Positions 57,365 to 64,000 of a stretch of 64,000 nucleotides of DNA are shown piece after piece (the first letter of the stretch is position 1; each line of letters begins with the position of its first letter). A program made the translations under genes and the position numbers. The notes below the pieces were generated by a model that did no database searches, was not told the origin of the DNA, and was given only the letters and a program-made list of their open reading frames with translations. Origin of the DNA: Plasmopara viticola (Eukaryota; Oomycota; Peronosporomycetes; Peronosporales; Peronosporaceae); contig MBPM02000077.1 in NCBI GenBank assembly GCA_001695595.3, forward strand, positions 1 to 64,000, written 5' to 3'.

Positions 57365-59086
57365 ACTTCAATCGACTCGTGATGCCACAAACGGACAATT
57401 ACCTATTGAGGACAAAGTGAAAGAGCAAATTTACAATGTTTAAAGCCGATGTAATATATGTATGTATTCTTTTGGTGTTTCAACCCAGTAAACGATTCTA
57501 ATGCCACGGCCAAAGTGTCGCCGCATAGTATCAGGGCGAATATTGGTACACTACCATAACGGATAGCGATTGTGATGACCGGCAGTTTTGCCGATGTCAA
57601 ACGGTTAACCAACGCTGTTTTATCGCTGCACTACAGAAAGATCAAAGATCTGTAGTATAGGAGATCCTGCTTTTGTGATTGGACATCTTTTGATATTGGA
57701 CGCTTGAGTTTACTGACCTTTTTGCGCTTCGGACCAATATTCGTGCTATTGTAATGACCGATCGAGCCCTAATGGCCATAGTAAATGCTACACGAACTTT
57801 CTCGTTTTGGGCTTAAGGCTGCAAAATGATGTCACTACGTCGTTAGCCTAGCGCATTTATACTAATGTGATGTTAATAAAGGTGCACGCTTTAGTGCGTA
57901 CGATGGCAAGACCATTTTTTCTTACGTTTTGTTACGAAAGAGGTCCATAGGTTATGATCTGGGTTTGAAGGACGCAGCGTTTGCTGGGTTTGAAGGACGC
58001 AGCGTTTGCTTGCCCACGTACAGATATAGCTCTAGATGGTACAAGAACACGCACGTGCGAGACTGAGGGTTGAAAAGCCGCCGAATGAAAAAATGTCGGC
58101 TGTCATCATAAAGGTGTGAGGCCGGTGTGGTTCGAGATTTGTAGAAGTTAGTTTTTGCAGAAAAAAAGTCGGACATTTGTGACCTATTTTTTAGCTCTAA
58201 GACATTGCTTAATGTGATGGGTAATTTGGCAAGGTTCGATGACCTGTGCTTAAAGCTTTTGGCGATTGGAATTTAGATGAAAGAGGGTCTACAGCTTTGG
58301 ATGTTTCTTTCAAAGTTTGACCACCAATGATGAAAGTTTGGCTAAGATAACTGAAAGTAGAGGGGATAGTACGAAATAAAACGTGAGAACTGAAATGAAA
58401 CGCTTAATGTATCTGCTTGATGGCGCAACACGAGAATGGGTGATTGTGTCGTGCAGAGTAGGCAGCCAACTTGAAGGTGGTCTTGATGTTGGTAAGATGT
58501 CAAGGGTTGACGAGAGCAACACGGATCTGCCACAAGAGATAATCTACAAGATGGTGTGTTGACTGAATGCGTACAACTGACTGCTTTGTAGCTCGATATC
58601 AACGCATCAGAATCATCTCTCTATTGCCTTGAAGAGACTTTGTCGCACTCGAACAAGTAAATGCTCATGTCTGTCGTTTATTGTATCGTCAACCATGACT
58701 GCGCAGTGGTGGTTGATTAGAGTAAATTATGGACATGAGGATGATGGCCACACTCATGTACGAACAGGTGCACAATTAATTTGCGTGGTCGTACAAGTGG
58801 TCACCGATCACCGAGCAACTTAGCTAGAGAAAGCGTGAGTGAGTTAAAAAAAATATTGTTGAATAAAAAATAGATTAGCTATATAAATGGAATAATTTAC
58901 GTAGTCATCTTGAGTATTTGTTCTTTTCCATTTTACCTCTACTTCTCGATGGACGACTAAACGCGACGATTATGGCTATTATTTCTGCCTCATTACATTA
59001 TGCTAACGATTACGTTTCACCAAAAACCAAGGAGTTTATTGCCTTTTTTATTATTTAGTAGTGGTAAAAATCTTTACAGTAGCACA
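57365..59086. other. Intergenic region after the giant gene
   Basis: No gene supported; only short frames are present. A perfect 25-bp tandem duplication lies at 57960-58009 (unit TGGGTTTGAAGG...GTTTGC). Confidence 0.5.
57960..58009 (+). repeat. Perfect 25-bp tandem duplication
   Basis: 57960-57984 is repeated exactly at 57985-58009; no homology to the other arrays noticed. Confidence 0.95.
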
Positions 59087-59278
59087 AGGTCAAAAAATGA
59101 ATTTTTGAATACAGTTCTCAAGGATTCGAGCGTTAAAGACATTGCCTGGTTGCCATTTCGGTAGTTGCGTAGTTTTGCCATTCGCTGTTTCCGTTAAAAC
59201 GCACACATTTGCCGAAACAAGTTGTTCAAAGCTGAATGTTACACAGACGAAATTCGACAAGCACTGCTCGCAACACAT
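59087..59278 (-). pseudogene. Stranded PAN/Apple-module remnant of the minus-strand paralogue
   Basis: Encodes CCEQCLSNFVCVTFSF...SANVCVL...GKTTQLPKW, matching the C-terminal module of the gene at 62181. It is in the same frame as the upstream CDS, from which it is separated by a single TAA. About 325 bp that would code for the linker and the first half of the module is missing. The 3' flank (GAGAACTGTA...CAAAAATTC) also matches the paralogue. Confidence 0.75.
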
Positions 59279-60562
59279 TTATTCTGCATCGTGCTCAGTT
59301 TCAGAAGACTCAGTCATATGAGGGTCTGGTGTCACATTCTCGTGCACTTGGTGATGGTCGTTGTGGCCCGCCATGTAGGCTCCCGATTCATAAGGCATGT
59401 GGTCGATGGGCTGCGCTTCAGAAAGAGTGCCATCGTCGATGTTCGGAGTGGATGCACCGCCAGTCACTGCTGTTTCGTCCCCTGTTGTCATCCCAGTAGT
59501 GTATCCTCCATGCATTGCACTTTCGCTCTCTGGTTTCGTCATCTCACTCTCACCTTTCTCGGTGGACTCAGTGGTGTATCCACCGGTCATTGCGGCTTCA
59601 TCTTCGGTTTTCATACCAGTATGGTGATATCCCATGCTTTTACCACCCTCAGGGGTCTCGCCAGTGTATCCACCAGCCATTGGTGTTTCACCCTCAATTT
59701 TCATATCACCTGCAAAGCTTTCCATACTTTCACCTCCCTCAGGGGTTTTGACGTAGTATCCACCAGTCACGGCATTTTTGCCTTCATGTGTCATACCAGT
59801 CGTGTAGCCCCCGATACTAATACTACCCTCATAAGCTCCTCTCATGCCGATGTCATGAGTAGCAGTCATCATACTGTCTTCCTCTGTCGTTCCAGTAGTA
59901 CCGTAGTGAACATTCATTGGAAGATCGTGTGAGTCATTGTCACTCTCGGTCTTGTCACTCTCAGTTGTGCCTGTCCTCAGTGAATTGTAGTGACTGGTGG
60001 TGTCGTGATCACTTTTGATGGCCGTTTGATGGTCGACCATGTTGCCATAAACCACTTCACCTTCCTTTGCGCCACCCATATGGTCAGACGTTGACTCTGT
60101 CACAACGTCACAGTTGACACCAAGTGGACTATCGAGAGATTGGTCGTAGCCACCACTGACTGGGGCTTCCTTCACGGCGTGACCGTCCTCATCTGTACTG
60201 CCCCAGACCTCGTATGCGGCGACGGCGTCCACTTCGCCAGCAGAAGTGTACCCCATCTTTGGGAATGCACACCCCCACACATTGTCGTGAACGAAGACGC
60301 AGTGGGCATCGACTGGAGCAACGCAATTTGCACCATTGTACGACAAAAGGTGCGAGTGGCAGTCAGCGATGGCGACGTCACCAGCTTTGGGACAAGCATT
60401 GCCTGTGGGCTCCGCTCCGTCACCAGAGCACGGTGCACCACAAGACTCTGATAGCGAGTAGGTAGCGTCGTACTCTACGGAGATCGAGACGTCAGCAGAT
60501 GCAAGTCTAGTGGTGAAAATGCTGGCTAAAGCTGAAGCCGTAGCAAATGTTTTTGGAGCCAT
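59279..60562 (-). CDS. Secreted Cys-rich/Gly-Thr-Glu-rich protein lacking its PAN module
   Basis: 427 codons. Residues 1-23 are a signal peptide (ending TRLASA). Residues 24-101 are a Cys-rich domain with seven cysteines, in the same positions as the gene at 62181. From about 110 to 400 runs a Gly/Thr/Glu/Ser-rich region with degenerate repeats around GGYTTGMT and ETPEGG motifs. The protein ends ...SSETEHDAE at a TAA created where a ~325-bp deletion joins (GAGCACGAT-GCAGAATAA). It is over 90% alike to the divergent neighbour over the shared part. Likely an extracellular or wall-associated protein; the family's function is unknown to me. Loss of the carbohydrate/protein-binding module may have changed or abolished its role. 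Confidence 0.8.
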   Translation of the reverse strand: MAPKTFATASALASIFTTRLASADVSISVEYDATYSLSESCGAPCSGDGAEPTGNACPKAGDVAIADCHSHLLSYNGANCVAPVDAHCVFVHDNVWGCAFPKMGYTSAGEVDAVAAYEVWGSTDEDGHAVKEAPVSGGYDQSLDSPLGVNCDVVTESTSDHMGGAKEGEVVYGNMVDHQTAIKSDHDTTSHYNSLRTGTTESDKTESDNDSHDLPMNVHYGTTGTTEEDSMMTATHDIGMRGAYEGSISIGGYTTGMTHEGKNAVTGGYYVKTPEGGESMESFAGDMKIEGETPMAGGYTGETPEGGKSMGYHHTGMKTEDEAAMTGGYTTESTEKGESEMTKPESESAMHGGYTTGMTTGDETAVTGGASTPNIDDGTLSEAQPIDHMPYESGAYMAGHNDHHQVHENVTPDPHMTESSETEHDAE

Positions 60563-60608
60563 GAGCTTAAATGCAAAAAAGTCGTTGCCGATGCAGAGGA
60601 CAGCGAGG

Positions 60609-60624
60609 AAATTGGAAAATGAGT
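60609..60624 (-). promoter_or_regulatory. Oomycete-type initiator of the minus-strand paralogue
   Basis: On the gene's strand ACTCATTTTCCAATTT followed by CCTCG, an excellent fit to the oomycete initiator; about 50 bases before the ATG at 60562. Confidence 0.8.
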
Positions 60625-60697
60625 TTTTGACACTGGAGTGATCACGAAAGACGCGCGTGCAATATTTTTTCGCAAAACTTTAGAAAAGGTGAAAGCG

Positions 60698-60746
60698 GCT
60701 GTCTCTGTTTCGTAAGTGATAAGGTTGAGGCTTTCTTGAAACGGCT
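60698..60746 (-). promoter_or_regulatory. Shared two-part upstream motif, minus-strand paralogue
   Basis: On the gene's strand AGCCGTTTCAAGAAAGCC (60746-60729) then GACAGCC (60704-60698), ~185 bp before the ATG. Confidence 0.5.
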
Positions 60747-61994
60747 ACGAATGTGTTGCCGCGGTTGTATGCTTTGTTGATTACTTCTTGCACCTTTTCA
60801 ACCAACCCAAGTAGCGACAGTATCTCAGTTACAACTTTGTATGAGTTAATGCTGTAAGGGCGCAATGTAAGTCTTCATCGACTGTTCAATGATATTTGAT
60901 GTAGTTGTAGTGTACCGGAAAAAATACCATTCTTATCGGTGATAAACGCAAAGGAGATGTAATTCTTTAGTAATAGCGCGAAGTCGACGAGGTTACAGAA
61001 TTCGACATGAACCTTCTCAATGATCATTATAAAAGTAGATATATACGCAAGTCGAGACTTTGCATTTCGCTCTACAGACTGTAAAAAAGGTTGACCTCTG
61101 CGACATGCCTATAAAGTGCTGATTTTTCGGAAAAGTTTTACTGTAGCTTACGATCACTTTTTTGTAGGGGATAGAGATATCGTGAAACTCGAATCGTTTG
61201 AGCCGCGGGGTATGTCTCTGGTATTGAATAAACACATTACATGCCTGGTAAAAATTGCTAGGTCAACGCTATTCGCTCGCTTAACCACACTGTATAGAGA
61301 CGAAAAGGGACCAGTGGCGGTGATCCAATTATTGGTTTGTCACTTTCGCTTCCGGCTTTCTTTTTCATGTCATAAAGACACATTTAACATGTAATAAAAA
61401 TTGCAAGGGAGAACTTGCTTGGCTTAAAGGACGCGCTGGAGCAGTGCGAAGACTAACATCAGTGCAAATTTGCGCGCTTTTTCGAAACAACCGAAAAAAG
61501 TAGTCCTTCGCATCTACTTGCGTTTGTAAGGCTGGTGCATCGACAAATCAAAGCGCTGGCTGTGTAATATATCTTCCGTACACAAATGCAAGCCATTAAT
61601 TTGGCCATGAAGATTTGCATGGCGTGGTATAGCGAACAATTATGCAGCTGCCGGTCGAGAAAGTCAAAGAGCGATTAAAACTCGCTCAGAGGACTCCGCA
61701 TACACAAGTGAGTGACCTGAGAAAGTTTGAGATTGGAGCAATACGCGCAGAAAAGCACGACTTAATGACTGGACTAGGGATGGAGACAGTTGAAATGACA
61801 TTGAGTGATTTAACCTACGTGACTGGCGTGGCTTTTGTCTGGAATTATGTGTGTTTTTAATCGAATTCGCCACCCTTCAACTCCTTTTTCCTCGTGCGAT
61901 GCGAGTTTAGCGGCTGAAACTCGATCAAATGTTATACTTTAAATTCTTCAGTAGTATTGCGTCGTAGTATCCCTACGTCAATAGAAATATGAGA

Positions 61995-62034
61995 CGTTTC
62001 AAGAAAGCCTTAAACCCCTCGACAGGGGACAGCC
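61995..62034 (+). promoter_or_regulatory. Shared two-part upstream motif, plus-strand paralogue
   Basis: CGTTTCAAGAAAGCC (61995-62009) then GACAGCC (62028-62034), ~186 bp before the ATG at 62181. Confidence 0.5.
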
Positions 62035-62119
62035 TCCCTTAGCTTTTCTTTCCATGTGCTGGAGAAATTTATATCTTTCTTTCCTTTTGCTCAAAGCCCA
62101 TAGTTTGCCGCAAGCCAAA

Positions 62120-62135
62120 ACTCATCTTTCAATTT
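62120..62135 (+). promoter_or_regulatory. Oomycete-type initiator of the plus-strand paralogue
   Basis: ACTCATCTTTCAATTT, ~45-60 bases before the ATG; followed by a pyrimidine-rich CCTCATTGG. Confidence 0.75.
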
Positions 62136-62180
62136 CCTCATTGGTGTCTACATTGCAACGATCTTTTCACACATAAGTTC

Positions 62181-63950
62181 ATGTCTCTGAAAAAATTTGC
62201 TACGGCATCAGCCATAGCCAGCATTTTCACCACTAAACTTGCATCTGCTGACGTCTCGATCTCCGTAGAGTACGACGCTACCTACTCGCTATCAGAGTCT
62301 TGTGGTCCACCGTGCTCTGGTGACGGAGCGGAGCCCACAGGCAATGCTTGTCCCAAAGCTGGTGACGTCGCCGTCGCCGACTGCCACTCGCACCAAATGT
62401 CGTACAATGGTGCAAATTGCGTTGCTCCAGTCGATGCCCACTGCGTCATCGTTCACGACAATGTGTGGGGGTGTGCATTCCCGAAGATGGGGTACACTTC
62501 TGCTGGCGAAGTGGACGCCGTCGCCGCATACGAGGTCTGGGGCAGTACAGATGAGGACGGTCACGCCGTGAAGGAAGCCCCAGTCAGTGGTGGCTACGAC
62601 CAATCTCTCGATAGTCCACTTGGTGTCAACTGTGACGTTGTGACAGAGTCAACGTCTGACCATATGGGTGGCGCAAAGGAAGGTGAAGTGGTTTATGGCA
62701 ACATGGTCGACCATCAAACGGCCATCAAAAGTGATCACGACACCACCAGTCACTACAACTCACTGAGGACAGGCACGACTGAGAGTGACAAGACCGAGAG
62801 TGACAATGACTCACATGATCTTCCAATGAATGGTTACTACGGCACTACTGGAACGACAGAGAAGGACAGTACGATGACTGCTACTCATGACATCGGCATG
62901 AGAGGAGCTTATGAGGGTAGTATTAGTACCGGGGGCTACACGACTGGTATGACACATGAAGGCAAAACAGCCGTGACTGGTGGATACTACGCCAAAACCC
63001 CAGAGGGAGGTGAAAGTATGGAAAGCTTTGCAGGCGATATGATAATCAAGGGTGAAACACCATTGACTGGTGGATACACTGACGAGACCCCTGAGGGTGG
63101 TAAAAGCATGGAATATTACCATACTGGTATGAAAACCGAAGATGAAGCTGCAATGACCGGTGTATACACCACTGAGTCCACCGAGAAAGGTGAGAGTGAG
63201 ATGACGAAACCAGAGAGCGAAAGTGCAATGCATGGTGGATACACTAGTGGTATGACAACAGCTGATGAAACAGCAGTGACTGGTGGTGCATCCACTTCAA
63301 ACATCGACGATGGCACTCCTTCTGAAGCGCAGCCCATCGACCACATGCCTTATGAATCGGGAGCCTACATGGCAGGCCAAAACGAACATCACCAAGTGCA
63401 CGAGAATGTGACACCAGACCCTCATATGACTGAATCTTCCGAAACTGAGCACGATCTAGACTCCACCATGGATCAGACCCATCAGTCCCCCTATGGCTCC
63501 CAAGAAGAATCAAGTAACGCCTCTAAAGACGCCCCTTGCGATTCTAGTGCGCTCGAAGATGAGACTGTTTCGGTGGCAACAATGACTCCGCTCGTGCTTC
63601 CCGCGATCGCGTCCATGGAACCTTTGCTTTCGCCATTTCCGATCGAAGAGCCTCCAACTACAATGTCACCGTGCTCTGACGAAGGCATTAACGGTGTCAA
63701 AGTGGAAACTCAAGTGCGCTACAGCAACCTCGACATCATTTCCACAACGGCAGGCATCGGACAAGAGCAATCGTGGCGCTCGTGTTGCGAGCAGTGCTTG
63801 TCAAATCTCGTCTGTGTAACTTTTAGCTTTGAACAACTTGTTTCAGCAAATGTGTGCGTTCTCACGGGGTCAGCAAATGGCAAAACGACGCAATTACCCA
63901 ATTGGCAATCAGGCAACGTTCTCAACGTTCGCGCTCTTGTGAGTGTCTAA
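62181..63950 (+). CDS. Secreted Cys-rich protein with C-terminal PAN/Apple-like module
   Basis: 589 codons, complete. Residues 1-23: signal peptide (cut after KLASA). Residues 24-101: Cys-rich domain (C41, C45, C57, C68, C80, C88, C98; core SGDGAEPTGNACPKAGDVAV). Residues ~110-410: Gly/Thr/Glu/Ser-rich region with degenerate GGYT...ETPEGGxSME repeats. Residues ~410-495: acidic then Pro-rich linker. Residues ~498-585: PAN/Apple-like module with C535, C536, C539, C545 and C559 (RSCCEQCLSNLVC...SANVCVL). PAN modules in oomycete CBEL-type lectins mediate attachment to polysaccharides or proteins, so a wall-bound or adhesive role is likely; this is inference. It is the intact member of a head-to-head pair and shares its N-terminal domain with the giant gene at 34058. 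Confidence 0.85.
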   Translation: MSLKKFATASAIASIFTTKLASADVSISVEYDATYSLSESCGPPCSGDGAEPTGNACPKAGDVAVADCHSHQMSYNGANCVAPVDAHCVIVHDNVWGCAFPKMGYTSAGEVDAVAAYEVWGSTDEDGHAVKEAPVSGGYDQSLDSPLGVNCDVVTESTSDHMGGAKEGEVVYGNMVDHQTAIKSDHDTTSHYNSLRTGTTESDKTESDNDSHDLPMNGYYGTTGTTEKDSTMTATHDIGMRGAYEGSISTGGYTTGMTHEGKTAVTGGYYAKTPEGGESMESFAGDMIIKGETPLTGGYTDETPEGGKSMEYYHTGMKTEDEAAMTGVYTTESTEKGESEMTKPESESAMHGGYTSGMTTADETAVTGGASTSNIDDGTPSEAQPIDHMPYESGAYMAGQNEHHQVHENVTPDPHMTESSETEHDLDSTMDQTHQSPYGSQEESSNASKDAPCDSSALEDETVSVATMTPLVLPAIASMEPLLSPFPIEEPPTTMSPCSDEGINGVKVETQVRYSNLDIISTTAGIGQEQSWRSCCEQCLSNLVCVTFSFEQLVSANVCVLTGSANGKTTQLPNWQSGNVLNVRALVSV

Positions 63951-64000
63951 AACAGCTCATCTTCTTGAGAACTGTACAAAAATTCTTTTTTTGACATTTT

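Larger units (their letters stand above)
60563..62180. other. Divergent promoter region between two paralogues
   Basis: 1.6 kb. Both ends carry matching promoter elements (initiator and two-part motif), so the duplication included ~200 bp of upstream sequence. The middle has no supported gene. A 72-codon ATG frame at 61642-61860 (MQLPVEKVKERLKLAQ...) is possible but unrecognised. Confidence 0.5.

Noticed and set aside
57365..57436. Possible C-terminal extension of the giant gene in the +1 frame (QCSDLVDCAVTKLQ...)
   Set aside because: Two cysteines loosely recall a PAN module, but the frame is closed upstream by a TGA and there is no clear match. It would need an extra frameshift.
61116..61394. 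92-codon frame in the divergent promoter region
   Set aside because: It begins with GTG, not ATG, and has no recognisable features, promoter or homologue in the window.

Overview
The window looks like nuclear DNA of an oomycete, probably a Peronosporales member. Three long, apparently intronless secreted-protein genes each have, about 45-65 bases before the ATG, a sequence of the oomycete initiator type (CTCATTTTCCAATTT or close variants). One of the proteins ends in a PAN/Apple-like module of the kind found in oomycete cellulose-binding elicitor lectins. The species cannot be named from the sequence alone. Almost all of the window is tandem repeat; three unrelated arrays lie next to each other.

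Region 1 (1-22573) is a tandem array of tRNA-Val genes: 65 recognisable copies plus one 5' relic, one every ~346 bp. About two thirds have anticodon CAC and under one third UAC. Two spacer types (called A and B here, ~272 bp each) separate the genes and are arranged in B-A (~692 bp) and B-A-A (~1034 bp) higher-order units. The last ~1.8 kb (20.8-22.57 kb) is a decaying edge with mutated and truncated copies. Small-indel clusters near 0.2-3.0 kb and 7.8-8.7 kb may be assembly noise.

Region 2 (about 23045-34050) holds four tandem copies of a ~2456-bp unit. Each unit ends in a copy of the promoter and 5'UTR of the large gene that follows; only the last copy runs into a start codon. The first unit is old: it carries two internal inversions and an internally deleted LINE-type retrotransposon.

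Region 3 (34058-57364) is one very large secreted mucin-like, Pro/Ser/Thr-rich protein gene. It has a signal peptide, a Cys-rich domain and a Ser/Thr-rich stalk, then nested 11-residue repeats and about 170 copies of a 38-residue (114-bp) repeat. The frame is open at 34058-39883 and 53660-57364. Between these, most repeat units lack one or two bases, so the gene is either broken or misassembled.

Region 4 (57365-64000) has two paralogues of the same N-terminal family, placed head to head. The plus-strand copy (62181-63950) is complete, with the C-terminal PAN/Apple-like module. The minus-strand copy (59279-60562) has lost most of that module by deletion. Their promoters share a two-part motif (CGTTTCAAGAAAGCC then GACAGCC), which is also repeated in every 2456-bp unit of region 2. 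This suggests common regulation of the three surface/cell-wall protein genes.
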